Assembly (NCBI GenBank): GCA_016208345.1
Contig: JACQYG010000153.1
Coordinates: forward strand, 1 to 6,222
DNA: 6,222 nucleotides
Source of the DNA: Chloroflexota bacterium
Lineage (GTDB): Bacteria; Chloroflexota; DTOL01; JACQYG01
Reading direction: 5' to 3'
This document shows, in pieces, positions 1 through 5,561 of this stretch. Position 1 is the first letter of the stretch. Each line of letters opens with the position of its first letter. The notes beneath the pieces are model-generated. The model made no database searches. It was given only the letters and a program-made list of their open reading frames with translations, and was not told the origin of the DNA. The position numbers and the translations under genes are program-made.

Positions 1-408
1 CTAAAGGATTTCAAGATTGTCCCCATAGTAATGGGTGAATCTTCATTTGAGAATTGTAAGACATTAGGCGAAGTATTAATAAAGACAATTAAGCATAGCA
101 AAAAAAATGTCTTAGTCATTGCTTCCACAGACTTCTCACATTACCACTCTTACGAAGAAGCAAATTCTATAGACAGGTTAACCTTATCTTATTTAGAAAA
201 ATTCGACGCCGAACTTCTATTCGAGAAAGTCTCTAAAGGTGAATGTGAGCTCTGCGGCGTAGGACCAGTAATTGCTGCATTGATCTATGCCAAGGGGATA
301 GGCGTAAATGGGATAAAAGTTTTAAAATACGCTAATTCCGGCGATGTTACTGGAGACCGTTGGCGGGTGGTCGGCTACGGCGCGGCAGCGGTGACCAGAT
401 CGGCATAG
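1..408 (+). CDS. Memo-family protein (AmmeMemoRadiSam system protein B), C-terminal part
   Basis: The reading frame is open from base 1 and ends at TAG 406-408, giving the last 135 residues of a family whose members are usually about 260-290 aa; the 5' part lies outside the window. Visible Memo hallmarks are STDFSHY (partial residues 42-48, with the conserved Asp and His), CGVGPV (85-90) and the C-terminal SGDVTGD...VVGYGAAA block (113-130). Memo proteins share the fold of class III extradiol dioxygenases and aromatic-ring-cleaving enzymes; the bacterial role in the AmmeMemoRadiSam set is not established. The next gene, 30 bases on, is the AMMECR1 partner, which supports the call. The gene is odd in composition: bases 1-360 average about 38% GC with AT-rich codons, whereas the last ~50 bases and everything downstream are about 65% GC. 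The gene is therefore a mosaic, or the contig is misjoined here. Confidence 0.88.
   Translation, partial: LKDFKIVPIVMGESSFENCKTLGEVLIKTIKHSKKNVLVIASTDFSHYHSYEEANSIDRLTLSYLEKFDAELLFEKVSKGECELCGVGPVIAALIYAKGIGVNGIKVLKYANSGDVTGDRWRVVGYGAAAVTRSA
337..361. other. Abrupt GC-composition junction inside the Memo gene
   Basis: Composition jumps from about 35-42% GC (most 60-base blocks up to 360) to about 67% GC (361-420). The shift falls within the codons of the conserved SGDVTGDRWRVVGY stretch, without breaking the frame. A conserved motif is where homologous recombination between diverged alleles, or an assembly misjoin, would be expected. The exact breakpoint cannot be placed to the base. Confidence 0.6.
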
Positions 409-438
409 CGAGACTGGTTTTGAATGAGGAGGGCAAAG

Positions 439-954
439 ATGGCCGAGTTGCACCCGTTGGTCCAATTGGCTAAAGACGCCATCGAGGGCTATGTGCGCCA
501 CCGGAAGAGGCCCAGCCCGCCGGCGGAGCCCACCCCCGAGATGCGAGCCCGGGCCGGGGTGTTTGTGTCTCTGCACAAGCACGGCGAGCTCCGGGGTTGC
601 ATCGGCACTTTTCAGCCCACCAGGGAGAACGTGGCCCAGGAGATAATCCAGAACGCCGTGAGCTCCGCTACCCAGGACCCTCGCTTCTACCCGGTGCAGC
701 CCGATGAGCTCAAGGACCTGGAGATCTCGGTGGACGTGCTCTCCGAGCCGGAGCCAGTGGCCGGCTATGCCGACCTGGACCCCAAACGCTACGGCGTCAT
801 CGTTCAGTCCGGCTGGCGCAAAGGGCTGCTCCTGCCGGACCTGGAGGGGGTGGACACGGTGGAATACCAGGTGGACATCGCCCGCCGCAAGGCTGGCATC
901 GGCCCCGACGAGCCGGTGCAACTCTACCGCTTTGAGGTCAAACGCTACAAATAG
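439..954 (+). CDS. AMMECR1-domain protein (AmmeMemoRadiSam system protein A)
   Basis: This is a complete 171-aa AMMECR1-domain protein. The family signature LRGCIGT is at residues 51-57, followed by DPRFYPV (80-86), the [11 protein letters not shown] strand (96-106) and GLLLPD (129-134). Length matches stand-alone bacterial members. I chose the ATG at 439 because GAGGAGGG (426-433) sits five bases before it; an in-frame ATG at 424 would overlap that site and has no site of its own, but would add only five residues. The domain is widespread in archaea, bacteria and eukaryotes. Its biochemical role in bacteria is unproven; the invariant Cys and basic residues of the signature have led to suggestions of nucleic-acid or ligand binding. 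It lies 30 bases after the Memo gene, so the two are probably cotranscribed. Unlike the upstream gene its composition is uniformly GC-rich. The radical SAM member of the set is not in the window. Confidence 0.93.
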   Translation: MAELHPLVQLAKDAIEGYVRHRKRPSPPAEPTPEMRARAGVFVSLHKHGELRGCIGTFQPTRENVAQEIIQNAVSSATQDPRFYPVQPDELKDLEISVDVLSEPEPVAGYADLDPKRYGVIVQSGWRKGLLLPDLEGVDTVEYQVDIARRKAGIGPDEPVQLYRFEVKRYK

Positions 955-989
955 GCCAGCCTGGCTGCCGCAAGATGGCGTCGAACAAT

Positions 990-1012
990 GCTTCTTTTTC
1001 TAGTAAAGAAGC
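990..1012. repeat. Perfect 8-7-8 inverted repeat upstream of the moa promoter
   Basis: GCTTCTTT (990-997) is the exact reverse complement of AAAGAAGC (1005-1012), with a 7-base loop. It ends eight bases before the -35 box of the moa promoter. No T-run follows on either strand, so it is not a standard terminator for the AMMECR1 gene; an operator is possible. AGTAAAGAA (1002-1010) recurs exactly at 4404-4412 before the MOSC gene. Confidence 0.4.
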
Positions 1013-1019
1013 CAGTGCC

Positions 1020-1048
1020 TTGACTCCCTCGCTCCCTCGTGATATATT
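1020..1048 (+). promoter_or_regulatory. Sigma-70-type promoter of the moa operon
   Basis: TTGACT (1020-1025) and TATATT (1043-1048) are separated by exactly 17 bases, each one or two mismatches from consensus. Transcription should start near 1055, about 20 bases before the first helix of the structured leader and 263 bases before the first start codon. It is the best promoter in the AMMECR1-moa gap. Confidence 0.72.
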
Positions 1049-1073
1049 CTACGTGCGACAATCGAATAGCCTG

Positions 1074-1196
1074 CTTCTCCGAGTTATCTGACCTAAAGCG
1101 TAAGCCATGGTTGATAGCCGCAGTAGGGGCTGCTGATCTGCACCCCTCCACGGTGCCGGTGGAAATGCCGGTGCCCCCCGCCCTGGAAAGGAGAAG
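1074..1196 (+). ncRNA. Structured leader RNA, probable Moco-type riboswitch aptamer
   Basis: Hand folding gives a compact multi-helix RNA. CTTCTCC (1074-1080) pairs perfectly with GGAGAAG (1190-1196) and closes the domain. A long arm follows (1083-1088 with 1113-1118, then 1090-1093 with 1109-1112, one bulged T), containing CCTAAA (1092-1097) opposite CATGG (1106-1110), closed by GC-GTAA-GC. This is the 11-nt tetraloop receptor (canonical CCUAAG/UAUGG) with an A-C pair in place of G-U. Next is a hairpin with AGGGG (1125-1129) against CCCCT (1143-1147), a bulged C, and TGC/GCA at the tip. Last, GGTGCCGG (1152-1159) pairs with CCGGTGCC (1168-1175), capped by two wobbles and GAAA (1162-1165), the tetraloop that such receptors bind. 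From memory, Moco riboswitches (Rfam RF01055) have a tetraloop and receptor and precede moa genes, as here. Family assignment is inference, not a database match; a moco-II-like or new class is possible. Confidence 0.66.
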
Positions 1197-1228
1197 GCAA
1201 GCCGGCTCAGGCCGTCGGCCCTTTGCCT
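1195..1228 (+). promoter_or_regulatory. Linker hairpin between aptamer and terminator (expression platform)
   Basis: AGGCAA (1195-1200) pairs with TTGCCT (1223-1228), with an inner GCCG/CGGC stem (1201-1204 with 1216-1219). Its 5' arm shares bases 1195-1196 with the closing stem of the aptamer, and 1199-1206 (AAGCCGGC) can alternatively pair with 1253-1260 (GCTGGCTT) in the terminator with one G-U wobble. These exclusive pairings are what a transcription-attenuating switch needs; which state is ON cannot be told by eye. Confidence 0.45.
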
Positions 1229-1263
1229 AGCCAGCACATCTCCTCTCCGGGTGCTGGCTTTTT
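1229..1263 (+). terminator. Intrinsic terminator/attenuator in the moa leader
   Basis: AGCCAGCAC (1229-1237) pairs perfectly over 9 bp with GTGCTGGCT (1251-1259), with a 13-base loop, followed by TTTTT (1259-1263). It lies between the promoter/leader and the first gene of the operon, 54 bases before the start codon. It therefore works as an attenuator rather than ending an upstream gene, consistent with riboswitch control. Confidence 0.85.
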
Positions 1264-1317
1264 CGTTCCCTGGGGCCTCCCGGCGGTGGCGCTGATACCA
1301 GCCAAAGGAGCGCAAGC

Positions 1318-1728
1318 ATGAGCGCGGAGATGGTCTCGCGCATCAATGACTCCCTGGTGGAGGGCCGGCTGCCTTGTGCCGTGGCCTTCCGGCTGGCCCA
1401 GGAGCTGGGAGTAGAGCCCCTCCAGATCGGACAGGCCGCCGACACTCTGGGAGTGCGCATATCGAAGTGCCAACTGGGCCTCTTCGGGTACGAATCGGGC
1501 CGTGGGAGAGGGGGCAAGATCCTGACCCCGGTGCGGGAGGTGCCCCGGGACCGCTCTTCTCGCATCCGCCACTTGGCCTCCGGCGGAGACATCTCCTGCG
1601 CCAGCGTGTTCCGCATCGCCCAAGACCGGGGGATATCCAGGTTGGAGGCCGCCAATGCCGTGGCCGGCCTGGGCTATCACATCGTGGAGTGCCAGTTGGG
1701 CTGCTTCAAGCGCCAGGCGGCTCTTTGA
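1318..1728 (+). CDS. Two-repeat CQLGxF protein of unknown function, first gene of the moa operon
   Basis: I do not recognise a named family. The 136-aa soluble protein consists of two copies of one ~40-residue unit (residues 18-56 and 92-130), aligned without gaps at an offset of 74, with 17 of 39 identical positions. The shared pattern is C-A-x2-F-R-[LI]-A-Q-x2-G...L-G-x2-I-x2-C-Q-L-G-x-F. The paired cysteines are C20/C94 and C51/C125, and C129 is extra in the second copy. The linker (about 57-85) is Gly/Arg-rich and probably flexible. The helix-rich pattern with a Gly turn (AQELGV, AQDRGI) resembles a small helix-turn-helix, and the Cys pairs suggest metal, sulfur or redox chemistry; both are inference. 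AAGGAG (1305-1310) sits 7 bases before the ATG. It is first behind the riboswitch-like leader and 32 bases before moaA, so a regulatory or Moco-assembly role is plausible. No signal peptide or membrane segment is seen. Confidence 0.87.
   Translation: MSAEMVSRINDSLVEGRLPCAVAFRLAQELGVEPLQIGQAADTLGVRISKCQLGLFGYESGRGRGGKILTPVREVPRDRSSRIRHLASGGDISCASVFRIAQDRGISRLEAANAVAGLGYHIVECQLGCFKRQAAL
1369..1707 (+). repeat. Internal duplication encoding two CQLGxF units
   Basis: Bases 1369-1485 and 1591-1707 encode the two homologous 39-residue units, 222 bases apart. The duplication is clear in protein (Cys, Gly, CQLG and terminal Phe in register) but well diverged in DNA, so it is old and not a recent tandem repeat. 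Confidence 0.8.
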
Positions 1729-1760
1729 AGGCATCCTACCCGTTGGCAAAGGTCTATTAA

Positions 1761-2801
1761 ATGGATGCTTCCAATCGCTCGTGCCTGAACGACTCCTATA
1801 ACCGCCCCATCAGCTATCTGCGGGTATCGGTCACCGATCGCTGCAACTATCGCTGCGTCTACTGCATGCCGCCCAACGGCGTCCCCATGAGAAGTCGGGA
1901 GGAGATCCTGCGCTACGAGGAGATCGCCCTGGTGGTTCGGGCAGCAGCCAGCCTGGGCATCAGCAAGGTGCGCCTCACCGGCGGCGAACCCCTGGTGCGG
2001 CCTCAGCTTGCGGAGCTGGTGAAAGCTCTCTCTCACGTACCAGGCATCGACGATCTGGCCCTGACCACCAACGGGGCACTGCTCTCCCGGTACGCCCGAG
2101 AGCTGGCCCGGGCCGGCCTGAGGCGGGTCAACGTGAGCCTGGATACCCTGCGACCCCAGCGCTTCCGCCAGATCACCCGCTACGGCGATTTGGAGCCGGT
2201 GCTGCAGGGCATCGCCGCGGCTCAGAAGGCCGGGCTTGCTCCCCTGAAGATAAACACCGTGGTGGTACGCGGCCTGAACCTGGACGAGGTGGCAGACATC
2301 GCGGGCACTACCCTGGTCCAGGACTGGCACGTGCGATTCATCGAGCTCATGCCCCTGGGCGAAGAGTGCCTGGCCCCTTCACCTGGAGCAGCCGACCCGG
2401 CAGATGTTACACAGCCGGGCGGCTTTGTCCCGGTGGCGGAGATGGTCCAGGCCATCGAAGCTGCCCTGGGGCCCCTGGAGCCGGCGAAGCTTGTCGGGGG
2501 AAACGGCCCAGCCCGCTATTACCGCCTTTCGGGTGCCCGGGGCACGGTGGGGTTCATCTCGCCGGTGAGCGAGCATTTCTGCTACCAGTGCAACCGCCTG
2601 CGCCTGACCGCTGACGGGCGATTGCGTCCCTGTCTTCTGTCCGAAGGCGAGATCGACTTGCGGGCTCCATTGCGAGAGGGGGCCACCGTGGAGGAATTGA
2701 AGGGGCTCATCGTGCAGGCGGCGGTGGCCAAACCAGAACGTCACCGCCTGCCGCAGCGGCAGGTGCCGAGGAGCCGCATTATGTCCGAGATCGGGGGGTG
2801 A
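1761..2801 (+). CDS. moaA: GTP 3',8-cyclase MoaA (radical SAM, first step of Moco synthesis)
   Basis: MoaA uses SAM and two [4Fe-4S] clusters to rearrange GTP to 3',8-cyclo-7,8-dihydro-GTP, which MoaC then converts to cPMP in the cytoplasm. The 346-aa protein has the radical SAM motif CNYRCVYC (Cys 28, 32, 35), the SAM-binding TGGEP (73-77), the VSLDT block (125-129), the second-cluster cysteines CYQC (274, 277) and C291, and the C-terminal Gly-Gly (345-346) needed for activity in characterised MoaA proteins. Length is slightly above the usual ~330 because of a loop rich in Ala, Pro and Asp around residues 203-221, before GGFVP. All catalytic features are present, so it should be active. The ATG at 1761 has AAAGGT (1748-1753) seven bases before it. 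It is the second gene of the leader-controlled operon, 13 bases before moaC. Confidence 0.98.
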   Translation: MDASNRSCLNDSYNRPISYLRVSVTDRCNYRCVYCMPPNGVPMRSREEILRYEEIALVVRAAASLGISKVRLTGGEPLVRPQLAELVKALSHVPGIDDLALTTNGALLSRYARELARAGLRRVNVSLDTLRPQRFRQITRYGDLEPVLQGIAAAQKAGLAPLKINTVVVRGLNLDEVADIAGTTLVQDWHVRFIELMPLGEECLAPSPGAADPADVTQPGGFVPVAEMVQAIEAALGPLEPAKLVGGNGPARYYRLSGARGTVGFISPVSEHFCYQCNRLRLTADGRLRPCLLSEGEIDLRAPLREGATVEELKGLIVQAAVAKPERHRLPQRQVPRSRIMSEIGG

Positions 2802-2814
2802 GGGGAGAAAGCCT

Positions 2815-3297
2815 ATGAGGCTAACGCACTTCGACGCGGCGGGACGGGCTCGGATGGTGGAGGTGGGCAGCAAGCCCGACACCGCTCGGGAGGCGGTGGC
2901 CCGGGGACAGGTGACCATGCAACCCGCCACCCTGGCCTTGATCAAAGAGGGCTGCCTGGCTAAAGGGGACGTGCTGGCGGTGGCCGAGCTGGCCGGCATC
3001 ATGGCCGCCAAGAAGACCAGTGAGCTCATCCCGCTCTGCCACCCACTGAGCCTGACTGGAGTGGATCTTTCCTTTGATCTGGATGAAGCCGAAAGTGCCG
3101 TGCACATCGCGGCCACGGCCAGGACCACCGGCAAGACCGGAACCGAGATGGAAGCGCTAACAGCGGTATGCGTGGCTGCCTTGACCATCTACGACATGTG
3201 TAAGGCTGTAGACCGGGGCATGTCTATCCAACGGGTGCGGCTGGTCAGAAAGAGCGGCGGGAAGAGCGGCACCATCGTCCTGGAACAGGTGGGCTAA
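2815..3297 (+). CDS. moaC: Cyclic pyranopterin monophosphate synthase MoaC
   Basis: MoaC converts the MoaA product, 3',8-cyclo-dihydro-GTP, to cyclic pyranopterin monophosphate, the first stable Moco intermediate. The 160-aa length is typical. Diagnostic blocks are ELIPLCHPL (70-78), the [11 protein letters not shown] segment (107-117) and YDMCKAVD (126-133), with the active-site Asp127 and Lys130 of the family. AGGGGAG (2801-2807) lies seven bases before the ATG. The gap from moaA is only 13 bases, so the two are cotranscribed and probably balanced. The stop overlaps the stop of the convergent sigma-factor gene by four bases. moaD, moaE, moeA and mogA are not in the window, so the rest of the pathway must be encoded elsewhere. 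Confidence 0.97.
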   Translation: MRLTHFDAAGRARMVEVGSKPDTAREAVARGQVTMQPATLALIKEGCLAKGDVLAVAELAGIMAAKKTSELIPLCHPLSLTGVDLSFDLDEAESAVHIAATARTTGKTGTEMEALTAVCVAALTIYDMCKAVDRGMSIQRVRLVRKSGGKSGTIVLEQVG

Positions 3298-4283
3298 CTG
3301 CCCCCCAGGAGGTAGTAGGCCAGGGCGATGTACACGGCGGCCACTGCGGCCAGGAGCAGGATGAAGAGGAACAACTGCCAACGGGGCAGGCCCGTGGCTT
3401 CGCCGGCGGGGGTTTCCAGGGCAGCGTGCCTTGCCTTGCCCTTGGTCGGAGCAGCCAGGATGCGGGCCGCGCCGGCCTGGATGACCGTGGCCAGGACCCT
3501 GTCCTGGACTTCGGTGTGGAGCGCTACGGGGGCCAGGGCCTCAGCCAGGCCCAGTGGGTCCTCCAGTTGAGAGAGGAGGGTTTGACAATCAGGGCAGGCC
3601 TGGGTGTGTTTGTCCAGGAGGCGGCGCCGCTGAGCCAGCGGTGCCTGACGCTGTCCCTTGAGAGCTTCGGCCAAGGCTGGGCATCTCTCCGCTCCCCGGG
3701 AGGTCATGAATGATGTTTGGGAGGCTGATTGGAGCTCCTTGATCGCATTGTTGAAGATAGCCTCCGCTACCTTTGGAGATAGGCCGGTTACCCTGCCGAT
3801 GCGGGGGAAATCATATCCCTGTCGCAGCCTCAAGAGCACCGTGGCCCGGTGCTCGGGAGCCAGCGTCTCCGCCGCCGCCCAAAAGGCCTGACCCTGATCG
3901 TTCAAGAATTTGGCGACCTGGGGGTCACTCACCCTTTCTGGGTTGATCTGTCCCAGGAGAGGTGCCGTGGGAGGGGCGGGGTGTCGGCGGGGATCTCTGC
4001 GGCGCAGCGCGCCAAGCCCCAGGCGGTAGCCGGTGGCGTGGAGCCAGGAGTCGAAGCCAGCTTCCGGTTTGGCCCGGGTCAGGCAATCGGCCCAGGCCCC
4101 GGTGTAGGCCTCCTGGACGATCTGTTGAGCCAGGGGCGCGTTCAGCACCAGCCGCATGACGAAATCGTAAAATCTCGGGAAGGAGAGGTGGAACAGTCTG
4201 GCGAAGGCCTCGCTGTCTCCCTTCTGAGCTGCGGCGATGAGCTCCTCCTCGCTGGATGGGGCAGATGTTGGAGTGTCTTCCAT
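3294..4283 (-). CDS. ECF-like sigma factor fused to a zinc-finger anti-sigma-like domain and a membrane anchor
   Basis: This 329-aa protein reads as a sigma and an anti-sigma factor in one chain. Residues 12-70 resemble sigma region 2 ([15 protein letters not shown], then [10 protein letters not shown]). Residues 137-186 resemble region 4, with a helix-turn-helix around [20 protein letters not shown] Pro-rich linker (about 97-120) joins them. Residues 201-233 have Cys201, His226, Cys230 and Cys233, spaced as in zf-HC2/ZAS anti-sigma domains (C-x24-H-x3-C-x2-C). Residues 302-325 form one hydrophobic helix, giving a cytoplasmic N-terminus and a tail anchor. Region 2 is degenerate relative to classic ECFs, so core-RNAP binding is uncertain. 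An AAAGGTG ribosome site precedes the ATG by four bases, and the gene has its own TATAAT promoter. It converges with moaC (4-bp overlap) and diverges from the MOSC gene. The target regulon is unknown. Confidence 0.85.
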   Translation of the reverse strand: MEDTPTSAPSSEEELIAAAQKGDSEAFARLFHLSFPRFYDFVMRLVLNAPLAQQIVQEAYTGAWADCLTRAKPEAGFDSWLHATGYRLGLGALRRRDPRRHPAPPTAPLLGQINPERVSDPQVAKFLNDQGQAFWAAAETLAPEHRATVLLRLRQGYDFPRIGRVTGLSPKVAEAIFNNAIKELQSASQTSFMTSRGAERCPALAEALKGQRQAPLAQRRRLLDKHTQACPDCQTLLSQLEDPLGLAEALAPVALHTEVQDRVLATVIQAGAARILAAPTKGKARHAALETPAGEATGLPRWQLFLFILLLAAVAAVYIALAYYLLGGS

Positions 4284-4329
4284 CGTGCACCTTTTGGAGA
4301 GGATTTCGCTGGCCGGGTGGGACAGGCTA

Positions 4330-4359
4330 ATTATACAGCTTCGGCTGTGACTTTGGCAA
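4330..4359 (-). promoter_or_regulatory. Promoter of the sigma/anti-sigma fusion gene
   Basis: On the minus strand TTGCCA (4359-4354) is followed by 18 bases and a perfect TATAAT (4335-4330). The expected start site near 4323 leaves a leader of about 40 bases before the ATG at 4283. The housekeeping-type boxes suggest basal expression rather than autoregulation by an ECF-type promoter. Confidence 0.65.
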
Positions 4360-4403
4360 CAGGCAGATGAGCCGGGCGTTGAAGGACGCTCACTTTCTTC
4401 ACC

Positions 4404-4412
4404 AGTAAAGAA
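4404..4412 (+). promoter_or_regulatory. Possible operator half-site upstream of the MOSC gene
   Basis: AGTAAAGAA here repeats exactly the 9-mer at 1002-1010 before the moa promoter. Both copies have TTCTT on the left side of the dyad (4395-4399 and 992-996), with spacings of 8 and 9 bases. The 149-base divergent gap (4284-4432) otherwise shows the minus-strand promoter but no convincing plus-strand promoter. Confidence 0.25.
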
Positions 4413-4432
4413 TTCATCCCTGCGGAATAGCG

Positions 4433-4885
4433 ATGATAGACAGAATGAAGGGTCAGATAATAGCGGTGAACATCAGCGAAAAGAAGGGCACCCGTAAGAC
4501 CAACGTGGGCCGGGGCAGGCTGGTGGTGGACTGGGGCCTGGAAGGCGATGCCCACGCTGCCCACTGGCATCGCCAGGTGAGCCTGTTGGCCCTGGAGAGC
4601 ATAGACAAGATGCGGGCCAAGGGGCTCCAGGTGGGCCCCGGGGATTTCGCCGAGAACCTGACCACCGTGGGCATTGACCTGACTAACCTGCCGGTAGGGA
4701 CCCGCCTGCGCCTGGGCGCTGAGGCTCAGGGCGCGGTCACACAGATTGGCAAGCTCTGCCACGCTCGTTGCGCTATCTTTTACCAGGCTGGCGATTGCGT
4801 CATGCCCCGGGAGGGCATATTTATCAAGGTCCTCAAACCTGGCCTGGTACAGGTGGACGACCCCATCGAGGTCATCCCTCCATAA
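4433..4885 (+). CDS. Stand-alone MOSC-domain protein
   Basis: This 150-aa protein is a single MOSC (Moco sulfurase C-terminal) domain, a beta-barrel thought to bind Moco or carry sulfur. Visible blocks are GLEGDAHAAHWHRQVSLL (35-52), GDFAENLTTVGIDL (70-83), LPVGTRLRLG (86-95) and the Cys/His cluster GKLCHARC (106-113), with C122 in the GDCVMPREGIF block. The Cys residues are candidates for persulfide or Mo ligation, by analogy with the family. Similar stand-alone MOSC proteins occur beside mogA and other Moco genes in anaerobes, which fits the moaA-moaC operon 1.1 kb away. The start is uncertain: ATG 4433 has only a weak GGAA (4424-4427) before it, while ATG 4445 fits the usual N-terminus (MKGQIIAVNIS) but lacks a site. 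It is divergent from the sigma gene and convergent with the ABC gene, with no clear terminator in the 45-base gap. Confidence 0.93.
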   Translation: MIDRMKGQIIAVNISEKKGTRKTNVGRGRLVVDWGLEGDAHAAHWHRQVSLLALESIDKMRAKGLQVGPGDFAENLTTVGIDLTNLPVGTRLRLGAEAQGAVTQIGKLCHARCAIFYQAGDCVMPREGIFIKVLKPGLVQVDDPIEVIPP

Positions 4886-4930
4886 GCGAGAGAGGCTTTG
4901 CTGCTGCTCGTTGACTAATAAAAGGAGCCG

Positions 4931-5545
4931 CTACGCCGCTTTCAGCAGTTCCCGGAGCTGCGGGAGGACCGTGGTCAGGGCCGGTAGCTCGGCAGGCAGT
5001 GTCCCCTGTAAGATCGCCCGGCCCAGGGCCGATTCCTTGAACTCCTTGAGGTCCTCCAGGTAGACGTTGTCGATGCGTTTGTCGCGCAAGATGTGCCCAT
5101 CGCGTAGGGTGATGATGCGATCGGCCGACCGGGCGACGACCGGGTTATGGGTGACCACCACGAAGGTGGTCCCCTGGTCCCGGTTCAACTGGCGCATAAG
5201 GCCCGTGAGCTCCTCGGTGCTCTTGGAGTCCAGGTTGCCGGTGGGCTCGTCGGCCAGGACGAGTTGGGGGTTGTTGGCCAGGGCCCGGGCAATGGCCACG
5301 CGCTGGCGCTCGCCGCCGGAAAGCTGACTGGGGAGAAAGCGCAGACGGCCGCCCAGGCCCACCAGCTCCAGGAGATGTTGAGCCCGCTCGTGCCGTGCAT
5401 TCGCGCTCAGGGGTTGCTCGTACATGGGGACGAACTCCCCCTCCCGGATCGTCAGGTTTATCCCGTCCAGGGCACGCACGGCGCCTCCGTCGCCGTAGAC
5501 CTTGGTCAGGTTCTGGGTCTCCACCACGATCGGCTTATCGGCCAT
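4931..5545 (-). CDS. LolD/MacB-type ABC transporter ATPase with internal deletion of Walker A and Q-loop
   Basis: The 204-aa product begins as a normal LolD/MacB-family ATPase: LTKVYGDG with A-loop Tyr17, then LDGINLTIREGEFV (26-39). After Val39 it jumps directly to PMYEQPLS, a block that in relatives lies after the Q-loop. About 70 residues are missing in frame, including the whole Walker A (GxxGxGKS) and Q-loop. The rest is intact: LSGGERQ signature (75-81), Walker B LVLADE (95-100), D-loop NLDS (104-107) and H-loop His133. A C-terminal extension of about 45 residues follows. Without Walker A it should not bind ATP normally, so it is either a decayed gene, a non-catalytic half, or a sequence/assembly error. 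The ATG is preceded by a G-rich ribosome site, 16 bases after the adaptor gene stop. The partner permease is not in the window. Confidence 0.85.
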   Translation of the reverse strand: MADKPIVVETQNLTKVYGDGGAVRALDGINLTIREGEFVPMYEQPLSANARHERAQHLLELVGLGGRLRFLPSQLSGGERQRVAIARALANNPQLVLADEPTGNLDSKSTEELTGLMRQLNRDQGTTFVVVTHNPVVARSADRIITLRDGHILRDKRIDNVYLEDLKEFKESALGRAILQGTLPAELPALTTVLPQLRELLKAA

Positions 5546-5561
5546 GTCGTCCCCCCTACCT

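Noticed and set aside
322..921. 199-codon open frame on the minus strand opposite the AMMECR1 gene
   Set aside because: It lies opposite a clear AMMECR1 gene in GC-rich DNA, shows no recognisable domain, and is rich in His, Gly, Leu and Val as reverse-frame shadows are.
990..1012. The 8-7-8 inverted repeat as terminator of the AMMECR1 gene
   Set aside because: The stem is AT-rich and is followed by GCCAGTGCC rather than a T-run; the internal T-run is in the loop side of the stem.
1041..1062. ModE-like site around CGTGATATATTC
   Set aside because: Only one side resembles the ModE consensus, with no matching right half, and the bases are fully explained by the -10 box.
1087..1135. Resemblance to the c-di-GMP-I (GEMM) riboswitch around CCTAAA and GGTTGATAGC
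   Set aside because: Only the tetraloop-receptor-like bases match; the invariant GEMM core around the ligand site and the order of its helices are missing.
1150..1220. Resemblance to a cobalamin riboswitch (CCGGTGGAAATGCCGG and CAAGCC)
   Set aside because: The B12-box is not present in proper form, the spacing from the hairpin to the CAAGCC is far too short, and the downstream genes are for Moco, not cobalamin.
1677..2330. 217-codon open frame on the minus strand opposite moaA
   Set aside because: moaA is unmistakable here; the opposite frame has no motif and crosses the intergenic ribosome site region of the operon.
3849..4370. 173-codon plus-strand frame opposite the sigma gene
   Set aside because: It covers the sigma gene and its promoter on the other strand and its product is low-complexity Gly/Arg/Val, without any domain.
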